Shown here piece after piece: positions 25,917-34,628 of a DNA stretch of 64,000 nucleotides (position 1 is its first letter; the number at the start of each line of letters is the position of its first letter). This DNA comes from Desulfobacterales bacterium. Lineage in GTDB: Bacteria; Desulfobacterota; Desulfobacteria; Desulfobacterales; JARGFK01. Below the pieces are notes generated by a model, which saw only the letters and a program-made list of their open reading frames with translations, ran no database searches and was not told the DNA's origin. A program made the translations under genes and the position numbers. The stretch covers positions 1-64,000 of the forward strand of contig JARGFK010000004.1 in the NCBI GenBank assembly GCA_029211065.1, given 5' to 3'.

Positions 25917-28107
25917 AGGCGGCTCCGTATTTATCCTGATTTTCTTTCACCGCAAACAAAGGGGCATCATGGAATCGGTCTTCCGGTTCACTTAAATAAT
26001 TTTCGATTTCAGTCCATCCGCCAAACTCCAAAAGCCAGGAAGAAACAACCGACAATCGCTTGCCGATGTCCAGGTTTTTGTTCCATGTCTTACGGAGGTT
26101 CCATATGGCCAAACGGATAAGATGCCCATAGGCAATGCACCGCATGTCGCCGGCGGTCGGATTGACATTTCCGGCACGAAGTTTGGCCAAGTCATCTTTG
26201 ACAAGCTCGGCAACGCCCTCTAATGAATCGACCAGCCATCTTCGGGAGACAATGCCGGTTGATCGGCACACAAAAACGGTGTCGATGATGGATGAGCCGG
26301 TTCCATTGATATGAATAGAGGCTCCCATTTCCGCCGGGCAGGGCAGGGAAGCCGAGCAGGTCAAAGCGGCGTCAAGGATAGCGACGGCAATCGGATAGTA
26401 AGCCTCTATATTATTATGGTGATAGGTGAAAGCAAGCGGCGAACCGGGCTTAAGGGCTTTAGCCATCTGCTGAAAAACATTTGAGATGCCTTGGGCAAAG
26501 TGATCCAGTCCCCGGCCCATGTCTTCATTGCCGGTCAACTCCTGGGGGTTGCGTGTTGAAGGATTTTTAAAAGCATGGTCTTTGCTTTGTAAGAGACGGC
26601 GGAGCCAGACATAACAAAAATCCATCAGTTCCGCATATTGGACGTTTCCGAAATACGGTGGATCCGTGAGCACCGCATCCAATGTTGCCGGAGATAGAGT
26701 TGCTGTGGCAGCATCATGGCAACGAAGCCTAACACTTCGCTTTTGATCTTTGTGCTTGCCGTTTGGCTTGTCCCCGATCCATTCTCCATTTATGGGTACG
26801 ATTTCTTTTTTTCGGCCTTGATGTCTGACTTCAAAGGGATTGTCGCAATAGGCTTTCGCCTTGCGAAACTTTTCGATGATGTTCGCCCATCCCCCGCTGC
26901 CGATACAGGTGTTCTTTTTGGGATCTATGATTCCAAGAAAGTTGGACTCGCAGTGAATAAGCCCCACCGGGAACCCATGAACCGAGAAAATATCAAGAGA
27001 TTTCAAGGCGGTGGAATCATAGCGACAGAGCATGTTCTGATAGCGCAACAGGTCTGAGAGATTGGTTGCCAGCGCGTTGCGAATGCGCTCGTTGTCTGTT
27101 TTAGCAATCATCAGAGCGGACAACTCCAGGCATAGGAGTTGCCGGGAGTTGAACATTTCGTGGTAACGGGTATACCCCCAGCGGTGAAGTCGGTTGGTCT
27201 CGTCGCCGCTGGGAATTTCGTCGTCCGGAATGTAATTTGGTCGAATCCCTACCAATTGTCCATCAGCCTCGCGCACCATTGCCAGGTCCCTGTCATCGGG
27301 GGCCTTAAAAAATCTGCCTCTGTGACGGCTCCTGCACGAAGGGCAGAAATATTCAATGGCAAAAAGCCGGTGCCTTGGCGCACCCAATGCCTTGTTCGGA
27401 AAAGTATTGATGGTGCCGCAGCTGCGGCATTTGCAGCGGCTGCGCCTGGCAGGACCTTCTATTGCATGTTCAGCGCCGCAATGTTTGCAATCGCCCGGCT
27501 TTTTTCGGTCTGCTGTCTCCGTCAATTGACCGCAGGCATGACAGACAAAGACGTTCCTGGGATGCCGGGAGTCGGAAGCCAGCAGGTAGCCGGGGAACAA
27601 GTCAATGGATTCGTTGCATTTTCGACAAGAAATGGTTTTCACCCAGAGGAAATACTTTACATGTGCATTTCCCTCGCCACAGAAAACACAGGTGGTGCGG
27701 TGAAACTGTCCGATGTCCTTTTCCAACTGCATGCGCAGTGCATTTGCGGCTGCAACATACGCATCCAGATCCAGATGCTCAATCTCCTGCTTGACGACCC
27801 AATAGGACATCGGATTGATGTCGTACCCGATAACATCACACCCCAAACGATTGGCTTCAATTAAAGGAGTCCCTCCCCCCATGAAAGGGTCGGCTACTTT
27901 AATTCCTTTCAAATGATTGGACTGATAAAATGCCTCGGAAAGGGGTTTATTAAGAAACTCTGAGAGGAGCAAACCGCGGAACAGTGTACCGGGCCTTCTA
28001 GCGAACCACTTGTGCACTGCAATAATCGGCCGGTAATTTTGCTGGATTTGCTTTTCACGCAGGGCAAGGTCGGCAATAAATGAGATGTCGAAGTTTTTTT
28101 CAATCAT
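25897..28107 (-). CDS. Zinc-ribbon adenine-specific DNA methyltransferase (COG1743/DUF1156-like)
   Basis: A 736-residue methyltransferase. The N-terminus has the DUF1156-like pattern (LREKQIQ...VHKWFARRPGTLFRGLLL). The AdoMet motif is DPFMGGGT at 73-80 and the catalytic DPPY at 482-485. Between them lies an array of CxxC pairs (C140/C143, C161/C164, C189/C192, C207/C210, C227/C230, C255/C258) forming several zinc ribbons, which probably read the target sequence. DPPY enzymes methylate adenine N6 or cytosine N4; adenine is the expected product for this family. It heads the minus-strand cassette with the nuclease and the giant NTPase, and likely protects host DNA. Confidence 0.85.
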   Translation of the reverse strand: MIEKNFDISFIADLALREKQIQQNYRPIIAVHKWFARRPGTLFRGLLLSEFLNKPLSEAFYQSNHLKGIKVADPFMGGGTPLIEANRLGCDVIGYDINPMSYWVVKQEIEHLDLDAYVAAANALRMQLEKDIGQFHRTTCVFCGEGNAHVKYFLWVKTISCRKCNESIDLFPGYLLASDSRHPRNVFVCHACGQLTETADRKKPGDCKHCGAEHAIEGPARRSRCKCRSCGTINTFPNKALGAPRHRLFAIEYFCPSCRSRHRGRFFKAPDDRDLAMVREADGQLVGIRPNYIPDDEIPSGDETNRLHRWGYTRYHEMFNSRQLLCLELSALMIAKTDNERIRNALATNLSDLLRYQNMLCRYDSTALKSLDIFSVHGFPVGLIHCESNFLGIIDPKKNTCIGSGGWANIIEKFRKAKAYCDNPFEVRHQGRKKEIVPINGEWIGDKPNGKHKDQKRSVRLRCHDAATATLSPATLDAVLTDPPYFGNVQYAELMDFCYVWLRRLLQSKDHAFKNPSTRNPQELTGNEDMGRGLDHFAQGISNVFQQMAKALKPGSPLAFTYHHNNIEAYYPIAVAILDAALTCSASLPCPAEMGASIHINGTGSSIIDTVFVCRSTGIVSRRWLVDSLEGVAELVKDDLAKLRAGNVNPTAGDMRCIAYGHLIRLAIWNLRKTWNKNLDIGKRLSVVSSWLLEFGGWTEIENYLSEPEDRFHDAPLFAVKENQDKYGAAYAEVSF

Positions 28108-28156
28108 TTGCCGTTATCCTGCCATGGGCAAGCAGATAGGTCAACCGGTAATCATC

Positions 28157-28298
28157 GAGACTTTTGCAAAACACCCCCTTTTGCCCAATTTCGGCGTCAG
28201 GCTCAAATTTTAATCCTCGAAATACTCAATGTATTCCTGTGGTTAAAATTATCGCCTTCCTTGAACTTGAACAAAATTGGGCATTTTTCAAAGGTCTC
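28157..28298. repeat. MITE-like inverted-repeat element upstream of the methyltransferase gene
   Basis: The ends GAGACTTTTGCAAAA (28157-28171) and TTTTTCAAAGGTCTC (28284-28298) are inverted with few mismatches. Just inside them a second pair, TTGCCCAATTT (28181-28191) and AAAATTGGGCA (28274-28284), is also inverted. No ORF is present. The element lies between the methyltransferase cassette and engB and could form a long imperfect hairpin in RNA. Confidence 0.7.
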
Positions 28299-28319
28299 TC
28301 ATCATATGACCGACTATCC

Positions 28320-28898
28320 TCACAGCAATCCTTCAATGGCCTCCCAGGCAGCCGTGCGCCCCATGCGCGTTTTCGTGGAAAATGGAATCAGGCCGTTTGT
28401 ATCAACGCCAAGGGTTTCTGCAATCACAACCCTTTGCTGGGCCTGCTTGGATTTAGAGAGTTTGTCGGCCTTGGTCAGCACCAGAACAGGCGGGATGTTA
28501 TAATGGCTCAGCCAGTCCATGAACGTCTTTTCTTCCTGTCGCGGTACGCGGCGGATATCAATCAGCAAAACCACCCCTTTTAAGTTTTCACGGTCCTTCA
28601 GATAGGTTTCTATCATGGGGCCCCAGGTTTTTTTTATAGACACCGGAACCCTGGCATACCCGTAACCCGGCAGGTCCACAAATGCAAAAGCCCCGTTAAC
28701 CATGAAAAAATTGACCAGTTGGGTGCGGCCGGGGGTGGTGCTGGTCTTTACCAGCCGCTTGCGGTTGACGAGGGTATTGATCAGAGACGATTTGCCCACA
28801 TTCGAACGGCCGGCAAAAGCAATCTCCGGTATGTCCGCCGGCGGATACTGGGACGGCTTGACAGCGCTGGTGACAAATTCGGCTGATTTGATAATCAT
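28320..28898 (-). CDS. engB: GTP-binding protein EngB/YsxC, ribosome assembly
   Basis: A 192-residue TRAFAC GTPase of the YihA/YsxC/EngB family. The G1 motif is AGRSNVGKSS (near 29-38), G3 is DLPGYG, and the TKADKL box is the G4 motif. The protein helps assemble the 50S subunit and is essential in many bacteria. Length and motifs are normal. It is transcribed on the minus strand alone. The spacer to the aminotransferase is filled with repetitive DNA. The neighbouring inverted-repeat element (28157-28298) begins 22 bp after its stop. Confidence 0.95.
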   Translation of the reverse strand: MIIKSAEFVTSAVKPSQYPPADIPEIAFAGRSNVGKSSLINTLVNRKRLVKTSTTPGRTQLVNFFMVNGAFAFVDLPGYGYARVPVSIKKTWGPMIETYLKDRENLKGVVLLIDIRRVPRQEEKTFMDWLSHYNIPPVLVLTKADKLSKSKQAQQRVVIAETLGVDTNGLIPFSTKTRMGRTAAWEAIEGLL

Positions 28899-29241
28899 TA
28901 TTTCCTGTATACACCCAATCCCGGCAGGGTCGTTTTTGGTCCAATCTCAGAGTGCACTATTCAAACAAATTCCATCGAAAAACCCGAAATACGAATATCG
29001 AAATACGAAACGGTTCGACGGGCTCACCGCCCTGAGTCAAGTCGAAGGGCAAATTCAAATATCCCAATGACAAAAGGAAAATACTGAATTGCGCTGTTAG
29101 ATCTACCGATGGTTTGGATCATTTGAATTTTGGTCATTTCGAATTGTTTCGAATTTTGGCATTCGTGCTTCGTATTTAAATTCATAGGACAGAAATTTAA
29201 GGCTCTGAACCGGTCCTGAGGACCGGGTTCCCGTGCCGGGG
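28899..29241. repeat. Repeat-rich intergenic spacer with a REP-like palindrome
   Basis: This 343-bp spacer holds no gene. Around 29012-29049 a palindromic unit of the GTTCGACGGGCTCA...TGAGTCAAGTCGAA type recalls the REP-like hairpins scattered through many proteobacterial intergenic regions. Low-complexity blocks made of AATACGAA/TCGAAAT-type words flank it (about 28985-29010 and 29125-29190), partly in inverted orientation to each other. It is probably a decayed repeat cluster. Confidence 0.55.
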
Positions 29242-30384
29242 TCAGGATCTCCCGCCCAGGTATCGCTCCAGCCGGTTGAGTCCCTCGGCAATGTTTTCCA
29301 TGGAATTCGCGTAAGAAAACCGCAAGTAGCCTTCGCCGTGTTTCCCGAAATCAATGCCGGGCGTTACACCGACATGGGCTTTTTCCAGGATATCAAAGGC
29401 CAGGCGGTAGGAGTCGCCGGATATGTGTTTAACATTGGCAAAAACATAAAACGCCCCGGTGGGCTCCCGGGCAATCCCCAAACCCATTTCCTTTAACCGG
29501 CGGATCATAAATCGCCGGCGCTCATCATAAATCGCCTTCATCCGTTTGACATCTTCACCGGCCAGTTTAAGAGCGGCAATCCCGGCTTTTTGAACCATGG
29601 CATTGGCTGAAATAAAAAAATTCTGTTGGACTTTCTGGATCGGCCGAATAAAGGGTCTGGGCGCGATCAGGTAGCCGAGCCGCAGTCCGGTCATGGCATA
29701 CAGTTTTGAAAAGCCGTTTAATACAAACGCGTTTTCCGTAAATTCCAGTATGGAGTGCTCGGTGCCCTCATAGACCAGACCGTGATAAATTTCATCCGAA
29801 ATAATATAGGGAGAAAATTGCGCGATGCGTTCCATCCGTTTTTTCGAAAGCAGATTCCCGGTGGGATTCGAGGGTGAATTGATAAAAATGGCCCGTGTCT
29901 GGGCGGTTATCTTTTTTTCAATATCTTCAGGCTTGTATTGAAAGCCGTCTTCTTCAAAAACCGGCACGGTGACCGGTTCGGCTTGCATGAATTTAATAAA
30001 ATTGGGATAACAGGCATAATGCGGGTCGGAAATAATGACCTGATCGCCCTCCTCCAATAGGACCGCGAACAGCGAAAACATGGCCGGCGAGGTGCCGGAG
30101 GTTATGACAACCTGGTCGGGATGGACCGATGCCCCATAGGTGTCGTGGTAGTATTCACAAATGGCTTCCCTGAGCTCAACCATGCCCATGCTATGGGTAT
30201 AATGGGTATAGCCATCGTCCAAGGCCTTGCAGGCGGCTTCCTTGATGCACGCCGGGGTGTCAAAATCCGGCTCGCCCACTTCCAGATGAATGATGGAAAT
30301 CCCTTTGCGTTCCATCGCATGGGCTCTTTCCAGAACATCCATAACAATAAAGGACGTAATATCTTTCATTCGCTTTGTGATCAT
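29242..30384 (-). CDS. PLP-dependent class I/II aminotransferase
   Basis: A 380-residue fold-type I aminotransferase of the AspB/AlaA-like subgroup. The N-terminal HLEVGEPDFDTP is substrate-binding, SNPTG is at 172-176, and K227 (NGFSKLYAMTG) forms the Schiff base with PLP. The C-terminal substrate-binding Arg sits in YLRFSYA. It transfers amino groups from an amino acid to a 2-oxo acid; the exact pair cannot be read from sequence. It starts 20 bp after the hisG stop and is likely co-transcribed with hisI-hisG. A HisC role is possible but the sequence looks more AspB-like than HisC-like. Confidence 0.88.
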   Translation of the reverse strand: MITKRMKDITSFIVMDVLERAHAMERKGISIIHLEVGEPDFDTPACIKEAACKALDDGYTHYTHSMGMVELREAICEYYHDTYGASVHPDQVVITSGTSPAMFSLFAVLLEEGDQVIISDPHYACYPNFIKFMQAEPVTVPVFEEDGFQYKPEDIEKKITAQTRAIFINSPSNPTGNLLSKKRMERIAQFSPYIISDEIYHGLVYEGTEHSILEFTENAFVLNGFSKLYAMTGLRLGYLIAPRPFIRPIQKVQQNFFISANAMVQKAGIAALKLAGEDVKRMKAIYDERRRFMIRRLKEMGLGIAREPTGAFYVFANVKHISGDSYRLAFDILEKAHVGVTPGIDFGKHGEGYLRFSYANSMENIAEGLNRLERYLGGRS

Positions 30385-30403
30385 TCAGTCTGCCTCATGC
30401 GGG

Positions 30404-31279
30404 CTAAACCACCTTATTCAGGGGATACTCGATAATTCCTTCGGCTCCTTTTTTCAGCAGCTCCGGTATCAGTTCTCTCACGACATTGGTGCCTACAACG
30501 GTTTCAACCGAGAACCAGTCTGACTGGTACAAAGATGCGATGGTCGGCGCATTCAGGCTGGGAAGCAGCTTCACGATCGTTTCAAGGTTTTTTTGGGGCA
30601 CATTCATCTTCAGCCCCACCAGCTTCTCCCCCAGCAGCGCGCCTTTGAGCAGGAGCGCAATTTGCTCGATTTTTTCCCTTTTAAAAGGATCCTTCCAGGC
30701 TTTGCGGTTGGCGATCAACTGGGTGTTGGTCTGCATCAGCTCATGAATGATTTTAAGCCCGTGGGCCTTGATGGTGCTTTCGGTTTCCGTAACCTCCACA
30801 ATCGCGTCCGCCAGCCCCGACACAACCTTTGCTTCCGTGGCCCCCCAGGAAAATTCGATCTGCACATCTATTTTGCGTTCGGAGAAATACCGCTGGGTAA
30901 ATTGAACCAGTTCCGTCGCGATTTTCTTGCCCTTGAGGTCCTCAAGCGTTTTAATCTCCGAGTCGTACGGCACTGCCAAGACCCATCTGGCCGGCCGTGA
31001 GCTCACTTTTGAATAAACCAGATCGCTGACAACATGAACGTCTGATTTGTTTTCGGCAATCCAGTCCTTGCCGGTCAGGCCGGCATCCATCGTGCCGTTT
31101 TCAACATAGCGTGACATCTCCTGGGCCCTGCAGATGGCGCACTCAATATGCTCATCATCTATTTCAGGAAAATAGCTCCTGCCGTTGATGTTGATCGTCC
31201 ATCCGGATCGCTTGAACAATGCAACGGTCGCAGCCTGTAAACTTCCTTTGGGAATTCCCAATTTCAGCAGCTTTTTCAC
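30404..31279 (-). CDS. hisG: ATP phosphoribosyltransferase, long form
   Basis: A 291-residue HisG catalysing the first step of histidine synthesis (ATP + PRPP to phosphoribosyl-ATP). The length and the C-terminal ACT-like part ([23 protein letters not shown]) identify the long, histidine-regulated form, so no HisZ partner is needed. The PRPP-binding region includes [19 protein letters not shown]. It overlaps the hisI stop by 4 bp (ATGA), which indicates translational coupling. Confidence 0.95.
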   Translation of the reverse strand: MKKLLKLGIPKGSLQAATVALFKRSGWTININGRSYFPEIDDEHIECAICRAQEMSRYVENGTMDAGLTGKDWIAENKSDVHVVSDLVYSKVSSRPARWVLAVPYDSEIKTLEDLKGKKIATELVQFTQRYFSERKIDVQIEFSWGATEAKVVSGLADAIVEVTETESTIKAHGLKIIHELMQTNTQLIANRKAWKDPFKREKIEQIALLLKGALLGEKLVGLKMNVPQKNLETIVKLLPSLNAPTIASLYQSDWFSVETVVGTNVVRELIPELLKKGAEGIIEYPLNKVV

Positions 31280-31662
31280 TTCTTATAAACCTCCCTGGGA
31301 TCAAAAACGGGTTTGCCGATAATTTTAATGGTTCCGTCTTCAACTTTTTTAAAAAAACAGCTCCGGTGCCCGGTGTGACAGGCGGCCCCACCCACCTGTT
31401 CCACCAACAACAATATCGTATCATCATCGCAGTCGATTCTAATCTCCTTGACGATTTGTTCATGACCGGACGTTTTGCCCTTCACCCAGAGCTCCCGCCG
31501 GGTACGGCTGTAAAAAGTCGCTTTTCCGGTTGAAAGGGTTGCCTCCCACGCTTCCGGATTCATAAATCCGAGCATTAAAACGTCTTTTGTGTGAAAGTCC
31601 TGCACGATCGCAGGCACCAGGCCGTTTAACTTATTAAAATCAAGTTCTATCATCCGTGGCAC
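31276..31662 (-). CDS. hisI: Phosphoribosyl-AMP cyclohydrolase
   Basis: A 128-residue HisI without the HisE domain. It opens the adenine ring of phosphoribosyl-AMP in histidine synthesis. The metal-binding region is [13 protein letters not shown], and the C-terminal cysteine motif is [14 protein letters not shown]. The N-terminus [21 protein letters not shown] is typical. It is first of the hisI-hisG-aminotransferase unit on the minus strand. Confidence 0.95.
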   Translation of the reverse strand: MPRMIELDFNKLNGLVPAIVQDFHTKDVLMLGFMNPEAWEATLSTGKATFYSRTRRELWVKGKTSGHEQIVKEIRIDCDDDTILLLVEQVGGAACHTGHRSCFFKKVEDGTIKIIGKPVFDPREVYKK

Positions 31663-31781
31663 TGCTCCACTTTAATCATTTGGGTGTTTTGTTGCGTCTC
31701 ATAAATTTCAAATATTATTTAGTAACCCCATCACGATATAAAGTCAATTTTTTTAGAGAAGATTTTAATCCCCGCCCCTTT

Positions 31782-31946
31782 TTACTTGACATATTCCCAT
31801 GATTTTTTTAAGGATATCACACAATTTAGCATCTGAAATTCCTCACCTGTATTTGGATGCTTAAAACCTGCTTTAAAGGCAAAGTGATTTTCTCCATCTG
31901 CGCTGCCACAGTAACGGTTCGGCACCGAATCTGTTGGAGAAAATCC
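31782..31946 (-). pseudogene. Start-less coding remnant of an unidentified gene
   Basis: On the minus strand an open frame of about 54 codons runs from 31946 to TAA 31782-31784 and contains the protein-like stretch CGSADGENHFAFKAGFKHP followed by NTGEEFQ. It is preceded in frame by a TAA and lacks a start codon. Amino-acid composition looks coding (Cys, His, Phe, Lys, Gly in a patterned order). I do not recognise the family. It is probably the 3' remnant of a lost gene. The rest of the 31663-32108 spacer shows only AT-rich sequence and the cstA ribosome-binding site. Confidence 0.4.
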
Positions 31947-32108
31947 TTAATAGATAAGCGTTAACCATTACATCCGGATTTTCACGCCCTAAAATAAACG
32001 TTTAAAGGGGGTGATAAAACTCCATTTTCACATCAGTGTTCCTGGCGACAAATCATTTTCCAATTGTCACATGCTGTTATGTATGTAACCACAAAGGGAG
32101 GATTTGTT

Positions 32109-33827
32109 ATGAATTCATTAATTTTAGCAATTGGTGCGGGTGTGTTGTATGTGGTCGCCTATCACACCTACGGCAAGTTTCTGGGCAGTAAAATATTTAA
32201 ACTCAACCCGGAAGCCGTCTGTCCCAGCAAGGAATTCCAGGACAATGTCGATTTTGTGCCCACCCAGAAGCCCATCCTTTTCGGCCATCATTTTACCTCC
32301 ATCGCCGGCACCGGCCCCATTGTCGGTCCGGCCATCGCCATCATCTGGGGGTGGGTACCGGCCCTGGTGTGGGTCCTGCTCGGTTCGATTTTCATGGGGG
32401 CCGTACATGATTTCGGCGCCATGGTGGTTTCCCTCAGAAATCAAGGCCGCTCCATCGGCGATGTAGCCGCCGATTTGATCAGCAAGCGGGTCCGCACCCT
32501 GTTTCTCCTGATCATATTCTTTGAGCTCTGGATCGTGGTGGCCATCTTCGGCGTGGTGATAGCGGTTATTTTCAACATGTATCCCCAGTCGGTCATCCCG
32601 GTCTGGCTGGAAATCCCCATCGCCGTCTGGCTGGGTCACATGGTTTATAAAAAAGGGGCTGCGCATCTGCCCATGAGCATCGTCGCCGTGGTGCTGATGT
32701 ATGTTACCGTCGTCATCGGCGCCTATGTGCCCATTAAAATGCCCGCCATGTTCGGGCTCGATGCAGTAGCCCTGTGGGTGATTATACTCCTGATCTATTC
32801 CTATATCGCGTCAACCCTGCCGGTTCAAACCCTGTTGCAACCCCGGGACTACATCAACTCGCACCAGCTTTTCGTCGCCCTGGGCCTGCTTACGCTGGGA
32901 GTGCTATTTGCCCATCCCACCATGGTTGCGCCGACAGCCAATTTTTCACCTTCCGGAGCGCCGCCCATCTGGCCGATGCTGTTCGTGGTAATTGCCTGCG
33001 GCGCAATTTCCGGTTTCCACTCCCTGGTTTCTTCCGGCACCTCTTCGAAACAGTGCGACGCCGAAAGCAGCTCCCTGGTCATCGGTTACGGCAGCATGCT
33101 CATGGAGGGAATGCTCTCCGTTTTTGTCATTATCGCATGCGGCGCGGGATTGGCCATTGGTTTGACCAAGGGCGGCCAGATCTTTACCGGCGTTGAAGCC
33201 TTCACCCAGAACTATACCAGTTGGGGCGCTGCCGCCGGTTTGGGCACAATGATCAGTTCCTTTGTGGTGGGCTCTGCCAATATGATTGAATCAATTGGAA
33301 TCCCACATAACATAACCATCACCATCATGGGCGTGTTTGTGGTTTCCTTTGCCGGCACCACCCTGGATACCGCCACACGTCTGCAGCGCTACATCGTTGC
33401 CGAACTTGCAACAGCCGTAGGCTCACCGGCCCTTGCCAAAAAGCACCCGGCCACCCTGATTGCCGTCGTCACCGCCTTTATCCTGGCCTTTTACAACGGC
33501 AGCGGCAAAGGGGCGCTGACCCTCTGGCCCCTTTTCGGTTCCGTGAATCAGCTTTTGGCCGGGCTGGCGCTGCTGGTGATCACCGTGTATCTTGCCCGCA
33601 AAAAAGCCCCGCTGGTCTACACCCTGATCCCCATGATTTTCATGCTGTTCATGACCGGCTGGGCCATGCTGATTAACCTTGGAGACTTTTACGGCAAGGC
33701 CAACTGGCTGCTCTTTTTTATCGGGCTGGCTGTTTTTATATTGGAAGTGTGGATGGTGATTGAAAGCGTGATTGTTCTCAAGAAGGTTTACGGTGCTGAG
33801 ATAGAACCGGTTGCTCAAATGCGCTGA
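32109..33827 (+). CDS. cstA: Carbon starvation protein CstA-type membrane transporter
   Basis: A 572-residue polytopic membrane protein of the CstA family, peptide or pyruvate transporters induced by carbon starvation in enterobacteria. It has the N-terminal GKFLGSKIFKL segment, the GHHFTSIAGTGPIVGPAIA motif, the SGFHSLVSSGTSSKQ motif and over a dozen hydrophobic helices. ATG 32109 is used because GGGAGG precedes it, whereas a start at 32064 would add a non-membrane leader. It is shorter than E. coli CstA (about 700). The transported substrate is unknown. It is a single-gene unit closed by a strong terminator. Confidence 0.92.
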   Translation: MNSLILAIGAGVLYVVAYHTYGKFLGSKIFKLNPEAVCPSKEFQDNVDFVPTQKPILFGHHFTSIAGTGPIVGPAIAIIWGWVPALVWVLLGSIFMGAVHDFGAMVVSLRNQGRSIGDVAADLISKRVRTLFLLIIFFELWIVVAIFGVVIAVIFNMYPQSVIPVWLEIPIAVWLGHMVYKKGAAHLPMSIVAVVLMYVTVVIGAYVPIKMPAMFGLDAVALWVIILLIYSYIASTLPVQTLLQPRDYINSHQLFVALGLLTLGVLFAHPTMVAPTANFSPSGAPPIWPMLFVVIACGAISGFHSLVSSGTSSKQCDAESSSLVIGYGSMLMEGMLSVFVIIACGAGLAIGLTKGGQIFTGVEAFTQNYTSWGAAAGLGTMISSFVVGSANMIESIGIPHNITITIMGVFVVSFAGTTLDTATRLQRYIVAELATAVGSPALAKKHPATLIAVVTAFILAFYNGSGKGALTLWPLFGSVNQLLAGLALLVITVYLARKKAPLVYTLIPMIFMLFMTGWAMLINLGDFYGKANWLLFFIGLAVFILEVWMVIESVIVLKKVYGAEIEPVAQMR

Positions 33828-33847
33828 TCGGTTGTGACGGCACCAGG

Positions 33848-33894
33848 CCGCCCGGGTCTTAAAATTTATTCTGAGACTCGGGCGGTTTTTTTTT
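33848..33894 (+). terminator. Rho-independent terminator of cstA
   Basis: CCGCCCGGGTCT (33848-33859) pairs with AGACTCGGGCGG (33874-33885) with one G-T mismatch, followed by nine T residues (33886-33894). It is one of the clearest terminators in the window and separates cstA from the dsr promoter. Confidence 0.93.
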
Positions 33895-33938
33895 GCTCGC
33901 TGGTTGGCCCTTGTATCCATCGATTTTTCTTTTATTCC

Positions 33939-33967
33939 TTGACATGATTTTTGACTTTGATTATAAA
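33939..33967 (+). promoter_or_regulatory. Sigma-70-type promoter of the dsr operon
   Basis: A perfect -35 TTGACA (33939-33944), a 17-bp spacer and -10 TATAAA (33962-33967) lie 105 bp upstream of the RsbRD-like gene. This near-consensus promoter would give strong constitutive transcription of dsrMKJOP, as expected for a central energy-metabolism complex in a sulfate reducer. Confidence 0.75.
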
Positions 33968-34071
33968 AAATTTTCTTTTGGTCTTCTTTACCGCAAAGGA
34001 ATTACAACACTTTTTGATTAAAAGATGCGACAAGAGACATAAATAGTTTTTGTTTTGGAGCCATCCCGAAT

Positions 34072-34602
34072 ATGCAGATTGAAAATCTATTGGAACAGCG
34101 TAAAGCTGTGATTGTAAAAAAGTGGTTTGACTTGGTGATTCAGACCTATCCCACCGACACTTCAAAATTTTTCAAATCCCAGAAAGATCCCTTTGCAAAC
34201 CCCGTAGGCCAAACGGTTTTGCGTGGGCTGGAAGCCCTTTTTGACATTCTTCTGCAGGGCCCTGATACGGATACCATTTCGTCTTTCCTTGATCCCATCA
34301 TCCGGATCCGGGCGGTGCAGGATTTTACACCCAGCCAGGCGGTTGCTTTCATATTTTCCCTCAAACAGGTCATACGGGACAATTTAACCAAAGAATTAAA
34401 GGACGCCGCCACGGGTATAGATCTGTTGAACCTCGAATCAACCATTGATGATCTCGCGTTGATCGCTTTTGACATTTATGTGGAATGCAGGGAAAAGATC
34501 TACGAATTAAAGGCCAATGAAGAAAAAGACAGAACATTCGCGGCTTTTAAGCGGGCGGGACTCATTTGCGAGACACCGGCCGCTCAATCAGATCCCGAAT
34601 AA
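34072..34602 (+). CDS. RsbRD N-terminal domain protein
   Basis: A 176-residue protein matching the RsbRD N-terminal (RsbT co-antagonist) domain: LLEQRKAVIVKKWFDLVIQTYP at the N-terminus, DPFANPVGQTVLRGLEALFDIL and PIIRIRAVQDFTPSQAVAFIFSLK in the globin-like helices. In sulfate reducers such a gene commonly precedes dsrM. Its role there is unproven, but a sensory or regulatory function for the Dsr membrane complex is plausible. It lacks the STAS domain of full RsbR. The gap to dsrM is 26 bp, with a GATGAGGTAAAGG ribosome-binding region. Confidence 0.85.
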   Translation: MQIENLLEQRKAVIVKKWFDLVIQTYPTDTSKFFKSQKDPFANPVGQTVLRGLEALFDILLQGPDTDTISSFLDPIIRIRAVQDFTPSQAVAFIFSLKQVIRDNLTKELKDAATGIDLLNLESTIDDLALIAFDIYVECREKIYELKANEEKDRTFAAFKRAGLICETPAAQSDPE

Positions 34603-34628
34603 TTAATTACATGATGAGGTAAAGGTCA

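Noticed and set aside
25897-28107. BREX or DISARM locus around the DUF1156-like methyltransferase
   Set aside because: None of the hallmark partners (PglZ, BrxC, BrxL, DrmA/B) is present in the window.
31880-31946. Possible cobalamin-type riboswitch (GCCACAGTAACGG and an 11-bp stem GATTTTCTCCA/TGGAGAAAATC) upstream of cstA
   Set aside because: The consensus boxes are incomplete, the stem lies inside a minus-strand frame with protein-like sequence, and cstA is not a known cobalamin-regulated gene.
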